Below, piece after piece: positions 1-7,710 of a stretch of 58,510 nt of DNA. The translations under genes and the position numbers were made by a program. How positions within the stretch are numbered: position 1 is the stretch's first letter; every line of letters starts with the position of its first letter. The notes below the pieces were generated by a model, which was given only the letters and a program-made list of their open reading frames with translations, made no database searches and was not told the origin of the DNA. Source of the stretch: Peribacillus faecalis (lineage in GTDB: Bacteria; Bacillota; Bacilli; Bacillales; DSM-1321); NCBI RefSeq assembly GCF_014712675.1, contig NZ_JACXSI010000022.1, positions 1 to 58,510 on the forward strand. The letters are read 5' to 3'.

Positions 1-52
1 TTTTTACTCATATTCTTCCCCAGTATTTCTTTGATGTTTCTTCATTATATAA

Positions 53-109
53 AAAATGTACCCCATAGGTAGACCTTTTTTGAAGTGTCTACTCTATAGG
101 GTACATTTT
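53..109. terminator. long inverted repeat, probable bidirectional terminator
   Basis: An imperfect palindrome: left arm AAAATGTACCCCATAG at 53-68 continuing into GTAGAC, right arm GTCTAC then CTATAGGGTACATTTT ending at 109, with a short T-rich loop. The arm ends give T runs on both strands. It lies 57 bases past the stop of the minus-strand laccase gene, so it probably ends that transcript, and perhaps one entering from the left. Confidence 0.6.
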
Positions 110-166
110 ATATCTATGCAGTTCCCTTTTTCTATTAAAAGCTAGTCTAATATTAAGATAGTTACA

Positions 167-1852
167 TTAGTAATCATCACTTTCATCATGAGCAATATGT
201 CTGGATGATTTACGGTCAAAGCATTGAGCAAATGATTCATCTTTACATTGTTCAAGAATTGGTTTGCCTGGATTAAAATCAGGATTATTAAGAACTTCAT
301 ATGGTCTCATCATTTCATTGTCTTCGTGTTCAAGGATATGGCAGTGCCATGGATAGATTCCGGTGAATGGTCCGAAGCGAGCAATAATACGAGTAACTTC
401 TCCGGGATTAGCACGGACAGTATCTTTCCAACCAAGCTCATTTTGGTCAGGGGGCTGAGGTGGACCAACCACTAGATTAGGTCCATTAGGATCACCGGTA
501 AAAGTAGCACGATTTAATATTTGGAACATAACGAGATGTAAGTGAATTGGATGTGTGTCAGGCGTAGTGTTGTATAGCTCCCAAATCTCTATTTGTCCGT
601 TTTTCGGGGTTTCTGTAAGTGGCAGTTGATTCCATTCCAGATTATTAAGCAAGAGTTTTAAGCGTCCAAACTCATCGGTACTTTCAATTAAGGTGTTTTT
701 TCGAACGATAGAAGCCTCATTGGGATTAATTCGGTTTAGACAACTTAATGTTGTTGGAATTTTACTTCTATCAGGACAAATATCAGGACAAAAACTATGT
801 TTACGGACACGAAACATCATAATCTGACTGAGGTCTGCTGTAGGCGGGGTACCATCTGGGAATGGGGCAGGGGCGTCGTTTGTCAAAATGATACTTTGTC
901 CTGCATTTTTTGAGAAGTCGATGATGACATCAGCGCGTTCTGCTGGTGCGATAATAATGCTAGAAAGGTTTACAGGGTGTTCTAATAAACCTCCTTCTGT
1001 ACCAATTTGAATAAAACTCCCTCCAGAACTCAAAGCAATTCGGTAAAAACGAGAGTTGGACCCATTAAGAATGCGGAAGCGGTATTTTCTAGGCTCGACC
1101 TCAAGGAATGGCCAGATCTTCCCGTTTACTAAAATGGTATTGCCGAAAAATTCTGGTACAACGGATGGATTTGGGATTGTCGGGTCTAATGGCGGTTGCG
1201 GTGCAGGGGGCGGCTCTTGACCTGGTTGGGTTGGATAGAAAAGTTCACCGTTTGGATAGAATGAACGATCTTGTATAAGCAGTGGAATCTCATACTTGCC
1301 ACTAGGAAGTTTTAAACTTGCCTCATCCTTATCTCTAATAATGTAAAGACCTGCAAGTCCCGAATAAACGTTCAAACGCGTTATTCCAATGGCGTGGTCA
1401 TGATACCATAACGTCGTTGGACGCTGACAGTTTGGGTATTCGTATACTCTATTTGTGAATTTTGGTCCGACATTTTCGAAATTTCGTGTAAACCATGCTT
1501 CCGGATAACCATCTGATTCGGGTCTCACTCGACCTCCATGTAAATGTACAACAGTCCTGACAGACGGTGTATCAGGCTCTGCACCATGAACGGTGCGATC
1601 AATTGGCAATAAATGTTCAAAAGGCAATTCGTTCTCCCATTGCACCCTAATCGGTTGATTTCGTGTGGCTTCAAACGTGGGACCAGGGTACAACCCGTTA
1701 TAACCCCAGACAGTAGTCGGCGGCAAATCCCGATGCAATTTTTGTTGGAATTGCTTCATCGTAACTCTATAAAACGGAATGTTATTAATCTTTTTTTCGG
1801 GTTTAATAACAGTAGGAATCGGTAGGGCATCTACAAATTTTTCTAAAGCCAT
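167..1852 (-). CDS. cotA: CotA-type spore-coat multicopper oxidase (laccase)
   Basis: 561-residue copper oxidase of the bacterial CotA/bilirubin oxidase group. The four copper-ligand motifs are all present: HLHG at residues 103-106, HDH at 151-153, HPIHLH at 434-439 and HCHILEHEDNEMM at 503-515, which carries the type 1 Cys, His and axial Met. There is no signal peptide, as expected for an enzyme assembled onto the spore coat from the mother cell. Length is a little above B. subtilis CotA (about 513), mostly through proline-rich loops near 210-230 and an acidic C-terminal tail. The ATG at 1852 follows an AAGGAGAG ribosome site. It stands alone, with a palindromic terminator downstream. Family knowledge: oxidises phenolic substrates with reduction of O2 to water and helps make brown spore pigment. 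Confidence 0.93.
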   Translation of the reverse strand: MALEKFVDALPIPTVIKPEKKINNIPFYRVTMKQFQQKLHRDLPPTTVWGYNGLYPGPTFEATRNQPIRVQWENELPFEHLLPIDRTVHGAEPDTPSVRTVVHLHGGRVRPESDGYPEAWFTRNFENVGPKFTNRVYEYPNCQRPTTLWYHDHAIGITRLNVYSGLAGLYIIRDKDEASLKLPSGKYEIPLLIQDRSFYPNGELFYPTQPGQEPPPAPQPPLDPTIPNPSVVPEFFGNTILVNGKIWPFLEVEPRKYRFRILNGSNSRFYRIALSSGGSFIQIGTEGGLLEHPVNLSSIIIAPAERADVIIDFSKNAGQSIILTNDAPAPFPDGTPPTADLSQIMMFRVRKHSFCPDICPDRSKIPTTLSCLNRINPNEASIVRKNTLIESTDEFGRLKLLLNNLEWNQLPLTETPKNGQIEIWELYNTTPDTHPIHLHLVMFQILNRATFTGDPNGPNLVVGPPQPPDQNELGWKDTVRANPGEVTRIIARFGPFTGIYPWHCHILEHEDNEMMRPYEVLNNPDFNPGKPILEQCKDESFAQCFDRKSSRHIAHDESDDY

Positions 1853-1897
1853 TTTACACTCTCCTTAAATGAATTTTACCAAAGACAAACTATAAGA

Positions 1898-1906
1898 TAG
1901 ATTATG
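1898..1906 (-). promoter_or_regulatory. possible SigK -10 element for cotA
   Basis: On the minus strand this reads CATAATCTA, which fits the mother-cell sigma-K -10 consensus CATANNNTA and lies about 45 bases before the cotA start. No convincing -35 (AC) at the right distance was found, so the call rests on one element plus the known SigK control of cotA in B. subtilis. Confidence 0.3.
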
Positions 1907-2055
1907 CAGCAAGGTTCAAAAGCGCTTAAGTAGATGTCACGCTAGGCAAAGAAAAATATCTTTAATAGGAAAGAGATTTGATAGTTTTTACATAAAAGTA
2001 AAATATTTATATAATAACGAATAATCAGGTATTTATAGGGGTACATATAGAAAAA

Positions 2056-2291
2056 ATGATCGGGTTATTGGCGGCGATTGGTTTCCTTTCAGGTTGCAAT
2101 AGTCAAGAGAATTAACCGAGCAAAAGGCGGTGGCGGTCGAAACGCAAGCATCATCGGAACTCAATGTCGAAGAAGTCGGGAAATACGATGAATTCCAAAT
2201 TGAGAAAGGAAAATTAGAATATGTAACACTTGATGAAATGATGTCGGACTTTGCGAAGAACTTCGATCCTCATTTTGAATTATATAGTTAA
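2056..2291 (+). pseudogene. frameshifted small lipoprotein gene
   Basis: The ATG at 2056 opens a lipoprotein signal (MIGLLAAIGFLSGCNSQEN, lipobox LSGC) and stops after 19 residues. A -1 shift near 2100-2115 restores an open frame that reads on through QKAVAVETQASSELN and KLEYVTLDEMM to a TAA at 2289-2291. The joined product would be about 78 residues. The distance from ATG to the second stop is not a multiple of three, so at least one base has been gained or lost. I do not recognise the family. A sequencing error is the alternative explanation. Confidence 0.6.
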
Positions 2292-2401
2292 TTGAGAAAC
2301 TCAACCTTACCTCTTATTTATCTTGATTAGGGTATTCTTGTACGGCTTCTTCCCTTACAATTGAACAATTAAGAGTTAATGAATAAATAACTTTTATAGA
2401 T

Positions 2402-2436
2402 AAGAGGCTGCCCGAATGAGGAAGCCTTTCGTTGTA
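2402..2436 (+). terminator. terminator-like hairpin
   Basis: AGAGGCT at about 2403-2409 pairs with AGCCTTT at 2423-2429, followed by a T-rich stretch. A better copy of nearly the same hairpin is found at 14707-14739. It probably ends the remnant lipoprotein transcript. Confidence 0.45.
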
Positions 2437-2651
2437 TTTTGTATAAAGGTGACATAGGACTTTGGTTCTAGGATATGTATTCTTTGATTGTGTATAGCGG
2501 AAAGGACTTTAAAGAAACAATTTAAATGTTTAACTGACAAATACTATTATAATACGGGTGTGACAAGCAATATAAAAGAATATATACTTGAAAACATTGA
2601 CAAAAAAGGTTAAATTTAAATGGTTATGTTTTCGCTTTTAAATAGAGAAAC

Positions 2652-2725
2652 GGCAAAATAATCGAAAGGTTATGACGCAAAGTCGTAGGTCTAAGGTCTT
2701 TTTTGACTAGGATAGCTAGGCTGCC
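2652..2725 (+). promoter_or_regulatory. c-di-GMP-I (GEMM) riboswitch aptamer
   Basis: The sequence follows the GEMM-I pattern in order: GGCA opening P1 (2652-2655), a P2 hairpin with the loop ATCGAAAGGT, the invariant GACGCAAAG (2674-2682), then P3 with TAGGTCTAAGGTC, a T6 loop, GACTAGGATAGCTAGG, and TGCC closing P1 (2722-2725). It lies in the 5' leader of a SinI-like gene 20 bases downstream, followed by a GGDEF/EAL gene. A TTGACA at 2597-2602 could be the -35 of its promoter. GEMM-I aptamers bind cyclic di-GMP. The placement suggests a c-di-GMP feedback or relay circuit. Confidence 0.9.
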
Positions 2726-2739
2726 TCTTGATTGGGAGG
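2724..2739 (+). promoter_or_regulatory. anti-Shine-Dalgarno hairpin (riboswitch expression platform)
   Basis: CCTCTT (2724-2729) can pair with GGGAGG (2734-2739, the ribosome site of the SinI-like gene) around a GATT loop. The first two bases of CCTCTT are also the end of the P1 3' strand of the aptamer. Ligand-stabilised P1 should therefore free the ribosome site, predicting a translational ON switch. This is inferred from base pairing only. Confidence 0.55.
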
Positions 2740-2745
2740 GAATTA

Positions 2746-2871
2746 ATGTCGGACCAATTGAATGATGTAATATTAAAAGAACTAGATAAAGAATGGGTTG
2801 AACTAATGAAATTAGCTAAGAAAACCGGGATATCATTAGATGAAGTCAGGAGATTTTTAAGAAGCAACTAA
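2746..2871 (+). CDS. SinI-like antirepressor peptide
   Basis: 41-residue protein with GGGAGGG five bases before the ATG. Residues 13-41 (LDKEWVELMKLAKKTGIS, then LDEVRRFLRSN) align well with the SIN dimerisation domain of B. subtilis SinI (LDQEWVELMVEAKEANIS...). There is no helix-turn-helix, so it is an antirepressor-type rather than SinR-type protein. Known role in B. subtilis: SinI binds the repressor SinR and releases biofilm matrix genes. No sinR lies in the window, so its partner must be elsewhere. Here it sits directly under a c-di-GMP riboswitch and 114 bases before a GGDEF/EAL gene, with no terminator between them, suggesting co-transcription. It is shorter than B. subtilis SinI (57 aa), lacking the extended C-terminal tail. 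Confidence 0.82.
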   Translation: MSDQLNDVILKELDKEWVELMKLAKKTGISLDEVRRFLRSN

Positions 2872-2985
2872 GATTCTAACAGGTAAGGTGATATTATACG
2901 TTCTGATAATTAATTGACCCTAATAAGAAACGTAAAGACTGTAAAATGAACGGCATGAAACATCAATGAGAGGGGAAATTGAGGT

Positions 2986-5061
2986 TTGGGAAATGTGCTT
3001 GAACAAGTAAATTCTGAGAATTATATATTAGAAAATATTCTTACATCTTATATGGATTTGGTTTATTTAAAAGATAAAGATGGCAATTGGGTTAAAGTGA
3101 ATGATTATACGAAAGAATTATTTGCATTTAATGAATTTAATTGGTGTAGAAAGAAAAATGCTGAACTGGCATATTTGTTTCCGTATTATAAGGATTTTTT
3201 TGTGCACTCTAATGATACCGATGAACAGACTTGGGAAAGTAAAGAAATAACTAAACATGAACAGCAAATTTCCGATCTTAAAGGAGAGTTGAGGACTTTT
3301 TCTGTCATCAAAATACCATTTTACGAACAAGATGGTAGTCGAAAATCATTATTAGTTATGGGAAAAGAGATTACTTTAGTTAAAGAGGAGAATTCAGCAT
3401 TAACTACTACTGTGAGAGCATTGGCAGATTTTAAGTTTGCATTAGATCAATCTTCTATTGTAGCTACTACAGACAGTAGAGGCAGAATAACATATGTGAA
3501 TGACACATTTTGTGAAATTTCTAAATATAGCAGAGAAGAATTGATTGGCAAAGATCATCGCATTTTGAATTCCGGTTACCATTCTAAAAAGTTTTTCGGA
3601 GAGATGTGGAAAACAATTAAGAGTGGAGAATGTTGGAAAGGTGAGATTAAAAACAGAGCAAAGGATGGTTCGTTTTATTGGGTAAAGACGACAATTATTC
3701 CCTTTCTATGTGAGAAGGGTATCCCTTATCAATTTATTGCTATTCGACAAGATATTACAGGAGAAAAAAAATTCGGAGAGAAGCTTTTTCATAATGCCTA
3801 TCATGATGATTTGACTGGTTTACGTAATCGTCGTGCCTTTAGAGATAATATCAATCGATGTATCCATCAAGATAAAAAAGTGAGTCAACTAGCTTTTATT
3901 TACTTGGATTTGAATCGTTTTAAATACGTAAATGATACGCTAGGTCATAATGTCGGTGATCAAATTCTTCGTGGTGTCTCAGACCGCTTAATGAGGCAAC
4001 TTACTGATAGGGCAGATATCTACCGCTTCGGTGGAGATGAATTTATTATTGTACTCAAAAATCAGTCAAATGAAGAAGTTGAAAAATTTATAGATGAAAC
4101 TAAGAACTTATTTTTAAAGCCATTTTATTTTAATAATGAAAGAATCTACCTATCTGTCAGTCTAGGAGTTAGTCTTTTTCCTAGAGATGGAGATGATGTG
4201 GAAACGCTTTTGAAAAAAGCAGATAGTGCGATGTACTCAGCAAAAGAAAACGGAAACAATACGATTCGTTTCTACACTGATGAACTGAGCGATATGACGA
4301 AAAAAATGAAGCTAGAAAATGCTTTAAGGCAAGCGGTAGCAGAGAACCAATTTACTCTTGTTTACCAACCGCAATTTAATCTAAGGTCTAAAAAGATAGT
4401 AGGGGTTGAGGCTTTAATTCGTTGGGAGCATCCAACTTTAGGGGTCATTCCACCTTCTGAATTTATTCCTCTCGCTGAGGAAACAGGATTAATTGAGCCG
4501 ATAAGTGAATGGGTTCTAGAGACGGCCTGTAGACAAAATTGTGAATGGCAGAAAAGTGGAATAGCTAATATTCGGATGGGTATTAATATACCTTCTTCTT
4601 TATTCAAAGATAACTTAGTTAAACTAGTTGAATCAATGTTAGAGAAGACTAATTTACAACCATGTTATTTAGATTTAGAAATTACGGAGAGCACTATGAA
4701 TGTACCGGAAATTACAATCCCAATTTTGAAAAAATTAAAAGCAATCGGGGTACGACTATCAATAGATGATTTTGGTACAGGGTATTCATCGTTAGCTTAT
4801 TTAAAAGATTTTCCGGTTGATTGTTTGAAAATTGATCGTTCATTCATTGAAGAGATTCAAACAGATAATGGGCCTATTGTTAAAATGATAATCAGTATGG
4901 CTAGGCTTTTAAATTTTAGTGTAATAGCAGAGGGTATCGAGACGGATGAACAATTAGATTTTCTTTCTCAGCTATCATGTGATGAAGGTCAGGGATATCT
5001 ATTTAGCCGTCCTTTGCCTGAAAAGGAAATATATAAACTGTTAAGTGTAATGGAAAATTAG
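2986..5061 (+). CDS. PAS-PAS-GGDEF-EAL c-di-GMP turnover protein
   Basis: 691-residue cytoplasmic protein starting at TTG with GAGAGGGG ten bases upstream. Two PAS-type sensor regions (about 10-130 and 145-265) lack obvious membrane segments. The diguanylate cyclase domain has an intact GGDEF at about 349-353. The residues five before it do not form the RxxD inhibitory site, so product inhibition through the I-site is unlikely. The EAL domain keeps EAL at about 475, the loop DDFGTGYSS near 594 and the downstream IAEGIET. Both active sites look intact, so the protein could make or break c-di-GMP depending on the PAS signal. It follows the riboswitch-SinI unit and precedes a globin-coupled transducer, forming a signalling cluster. 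Confidence 0.92.
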   Translation: MGNVLEQVNSENYILENILTSYMDLVYLKDKDGNWVKVNDYTKELFAFNEFNWCRKKNAELAYLFPYYKDFFVHSNDTDEQTWESKEITKHEQQISDLKGELRTFSVIKIPFYEQDGSRKSLLVMGKEITLVKEENSALTTTVRALADFKFALDQSSIVATTDSRGRITYVNDTFCEISKYSREELIGKDHRILNSGYHSKKFFGEMWKTIKSGECWKGEIKNRAKDGSFYWVKTTIIPFLCEKGIPYQFIAIRQDITGEKKFGEKLFHNAYHDDLTGLRNRRAFRDNINRCIHQDKKVSQLAFIYLDLNRFKYVNDTLGHNVGDQILRGVSDRLMRQLTDRADIYRFGGDEFIIVLKNQSNEEVEKFIDETKNLFLKPFYFNNERIYLSVSLGVSLFPRDGDDVETLLKKADSAMYSAKENGNNTIRFYTDELSDMTKKMKLENALRQAVAENQFTLVYQPQFNLRSKKIVGVEALIRWEHPTLGVIPPSEFIPLAEETGLIEPISEWVLETACRQNCEWQKSGIANIRMGINIPSSLFKDNLVKLVESMLEKTNLQPCYLDLEITESTMNVPEITIPILKKLKAIGVRLSIDDFGTGYSSLAYLKDFPVDCLKIDRSFIEEIQTDNGPIVKMIISMARLLNFSVIAEGIETDEQLDFLSQLSCDEGQGYLFSRPLPEKEIYKLLSVMEN

Positions 5062-5133
5062 TCTTACGTAAATTTTTTAGTTATTTTAAATAATATAAAA
5101 TCAAACACAGATACTACACTGGGGGATATAGCA

Positions 5134-6426
5134 TTGTTTTTCGTTAAGCAGAAGTCAAAAAATCAACTAAAGAACGTACCGATCGATGAAATTAAAATTG
5201 ATGTTAAAACAGGTAGTGATTTAGAGAAACAATTACATATGATTGGGTTAACAAAAGATGAGTTGCATTTAATCAAGAGAGTACAACCATTTATCATAGA
5301 AAGTATAGATAATCTTGTAGATGTTTTTTATCAGAATATTGCTTATGAACCATCATTAATCCAAATTATTGAAAAAAATAGTTCTGTTGAACGATTAAAG
5401 AAAACGTTGAAACAGCATATTATCGAGATTTTTGATGGGGTTATTGACGATCAATTTGTTGAAACGAGAAGACGTATTGCATTCATACACGTCAAAATCG
5501 GTTTAAAGTCAAAGTGGTATATGTGTGCATTTCAAAACTTATATTTATCGATTATGAATATCTTTGATACACATATTGAAGAGTCGGAAACCTATAAGGA
5601 GTTAATGAAAGCCGTTTCAAAAATATTGAATTTAGAACAACAAATCGTATTGGAGTGTTTCGATCAAGAAGCAGAACAATTAAAGATGAAAGTGGAAGCG
5701 CAAAAAATGTTGGTTCGTGATAATGTTTTAGCTGCATCGCAAAACTTAGCTGCCATAACGGAGGAAACAAACTCGAGTTTCCAATTATTAGATTCTCAAT
5801 CTAATGAGATTGTTTCACATGCTGAAAAGGGGAGTTCATTATCCTTACAAGCAAAAGAGAGCGCTTATAATGGAGAAGAGCTATTAAAAAAACAGTATGC
5901 CAATTTAGACAATATTAATCTATCAGTAAATACAATTTTTGATGATGTACATGTCATGCAAGAAATCATGAAGAAAATGAAAGGAATTGTTGATTTAGTA
6001 ACCAATGTTGCAAATCAGACTAATTTACTTGCTTTAAATGCAGCAATTGAAGCAGCGAGAGCCGGAGAATCTGGTCGTGGTTTTTCGGTTGTGGCAGAAG
6101 AAGTAAGAAAGTTAGCGGATGAAACTAAACAATCTGTCTTGAATGTTTCTTCACTTATAGAAGATTCTAATAAGCAGGTTGTTGGATTATTGGAGTCTTT
6201 AAGTAATATTCGAATTAAAATGGATGAAGGAACACAAAACATGGAAGAAACAAAATCACAATTTGAATATATTGTGCACACAATGGAAGATACGGAGAAG
6301 CAAAACAATATGATTCTAAAGGAGCTAGAATCTTTTGCAATGATATCTCATGAAATAGGGAAAGCTTTTGACCATTTAGTAATTTCAGCAGAACAATTAG
6401 CCTTTATAGCACAAGAAATGGATTAA
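5134..6426 (+). CDS. hemAT: HemAT-type globin-coupled methyl-accepting transducer
   Basis: 430-residue soluble chemoreceptor, the same size as B. subtilis HemAT (432). The N-terminal sensor-globin domain (about 20-185) carries the haem-ligand region FIHVKIGLKSKWYM with the probable proximal His near residue 119. The C-terminal half is an MCP signalling domain with the conserved tip around NQTNLLALNAAIEAARAGES (about 293 on). There are no membrane spans. The start is TTG at 5134 with GGGGGA upstream. Family role: haem-based O2 sensing coupled to CheA/CheW. It lies 72 bases after the GGDEF/EAL gene on the same strand and may be in the same transcript. A bidirectional terminator follows. Confidence 0.92.
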   Translation: MFFVKQKSKNQLKNVPIDEIKIDVKTGSDLEKQLHMIGLTKDELHLIKRVQPFIIESIDNLVDVFYQNIAYEPSLIQIIEKNSSVERLKKTLKQHIIEIFDGVIDDQFVETRRRIAFIHVKIGLKSKWYMCAFQNLYLSIMNIFDTHIEESETYKELMKAVSKILNLEQQIVLECFDQEAEQLKMKVEAQKMLVRDNVLAASQNLAAITEETNSSFQLLDSQSNEIVSHAEKGSSLSLQAKESAYNGEELLKKQYANLDNINLSVNTIFDDVHVMQEIMKKMKGIVDLVTNVANQTNLLALNAAIEAARAGESGRGFSVVAEEVRKLADETKQSVLNVSSLIEDSNKQVVGLLESLSNIRIKMDEGTQNMEETKSQFEYIVHTMEDTEKQNNMILKELESFAMISHEIGKAFDHLVISAEQLAFIAQEMD

Positions 6427-6511
6427 GAATTCTCATCCATAGAAGAATTGAGATTTTTAAAACTTGACGGTCATATCTGAATTACGCCTATCAAGTAGCC
6501 CATGAAAATAA

Positions 6512-6552
6512 TAACGGCTTGAGCCCGGTATTTTAGTAGGCTCAAGTCGTTT
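6512..6552. terminator. bidirectional terminator between hemAT and bluB
   Basis: AACGGCTTGAGCC (6513-6525) pairs with GGCTCAAGTCGTT (6539-6551) with one G-T, flanked by A/T-rich ends. It lies between convergent genes. Confidence 0.7.
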
Positions 6553-6625
6553 AATCTTTTGTTTTCTAGCTATATTCATTTTAATTAGATTCAAAGGTTC
6601 CGAAAACAGCCAAAATAAATGTTTG

Positions 6626-7282
6626 TCATTTCTTTTTTTCGTTCCATTTATTCTCGAATATGAGCTTATCAAGTTGCTGTCTTTTTTCCCATTTGTAGAT
6701 TTCTAATAATGGTCTATCCGGATAATTTTCTGTATATCCAATCGATATTAGGGCGACAGGATCTACATGATAGGGGATTTCTAGTATTCTCCTTACGTCA
6801 TCTTTTTTATAAAAGCTGACCCACCCCATGGCTAATCCTTCCGCATAACTTGCCAGCCACATATTTTGAATGGCACAACTTGTAGACATTAAATCCGTTT
6901 CCGGGATAGAATTTCTCCCTAATACGTGGTCACCCGCACTAAAAGGATTGTTTGTGACACAAATCGTAACCGGTGCTTCAATAATTCCGGCAATTTTCAA
7001 ATCAAGAAACGTCAATTCGCGCTCTGTTCCTTCATAATGGATAGATAAAGCTCGACGTTCTTTCTCCACAATTCCGGCTAATTCTCTCTTGGTGGCCTCA
7101 TCTTTAATGACAATGAAATTCCACGGCTGCATAAAACCAACCGAAGGTGCGCTATGAGCCGCTTCTAACACTCTCATTAACGCTTCTTCTTCAATGGGTT
7201 TATCAATAAATGTCCGAATATCACGTCGATTAAATATAGCCTTATATACTCCTTGCTTCTCTTCATTTGTTAAAGTATTCAT
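6626..7282 (-). CDS. bluB: 5,6-dimethylbenzimidazole synthase BluB
   Basis: 218-residue nitroreductase-fold protein. It has the BluB-like features FNRRDIRTF near the N-terminus, SAPSVGFMQPWNFIVI, the ALSIHYEGTE segment and GLAMGWVSFY. BluB cannibalises reduced FMN with O2 to make the lower ligand of vitamin B12. The ATG at 7282 is chosen because a GGAGGAG ribosome site precedes it. A longer in-frame reading upstream is just the riboswitch. It is expressed behind a cobalamin riboswitch plus terminator, which independently supports the function. No other B12 synthesis gene is adjacent, so the enzyme may serve salvage or distant cob genes. Confidence 0.92.
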   Translation of the reverse strand: MNTLTNEEKQGVYKAIFNRRDIRTFIDKPIEEEALMRVLEAAHSAPSVGFMQPWNFIVIKDEATKRELAGIVEKERRALSIHYEGTERELTFLDLKIAGIIEAPVTICVTNNPFSAGDHVLGRNSIPETDLMSTSCAIQNMWLASYAEGLAMGWVSFYKKDDVRRILEIPYHVDPVALISIGYTENYPDRPLLEIYKWEKRQQLDKLIFENKWNEKKK

Positions 7283-7308
7283 CCTATCTCCTCCGTTTTT
7301 CGCAGCAC

Positions 7309-7339
7309 AAAAAAATCTCAGCCTAAATAGACTGAGATT
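7309..7339 (-). terminator. riboswitch-linked terminator before bluB
   Basis: Read on the minus strand: AATCTCAG, a 10-base loop, CTGAGATT, then a run of seven T. It lies between the B12 box and the bluB ribosome site, the position expected of a transcriptional OFF expression platform. Confidence 0.85.
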
Positions 7340-7364
7340 GTGCCGTTTCTCATTTGGACTTTCA

Positions 7365-7517
7365 TACTGGCAGGTCTCCTGGCTCTGATTCAACATCAAT
7401 CTGCCCCTTCCCGGATTTTTCTTTCCAGTGGTTCGACAGCGACTCCTCAACTACAGTGGTGGGCTCCCCCGCATCATTTTTTGATTTCCCTATTCTCTTC
7501 TAAATTTAGAAGCACCA
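7365..7517 (-). promoter_or_regulatory. cobalamin riboswitch (bluB)
   Basis: The minus strand shows the B12 aptamer signatures in order: GGTGC at the 5' end (7512-7516), AGGGAA, a G-rich GCGGGGGAGCCC segment with CCACTGT, GGAAAGAAAAATCCGGG, and the B12 box AGCCAGGAGACCTGCC (7369-7384). The terminator follows directly. Adenosylcobalamin binding should stop transcription of bluB. Confidence 0.93.
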
Positions 7518-7710
7518 GTAAAATATAAATTATTTATAAATTATCATTGGCATATTATTGTGTCAAGGATTCTACTTTGCCTGGAATAAAGCAACTAAGA
7601 CATTTTAGTGGGGGTGATAGGCAAAAAATAGTTTCCATTTAAGGGTTTATGATTTCCGATAAGGGAATAAAAAATACATGTTACATTCAAAATGGAAAGA
7701 AGGGTGAAAT

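Noticed and set aside
7283-7450. Longer N-terminus of BluB
   Set aside because: The extra codons lie in the riboswitch and terminator. The start at 7282 has the ribosome site.
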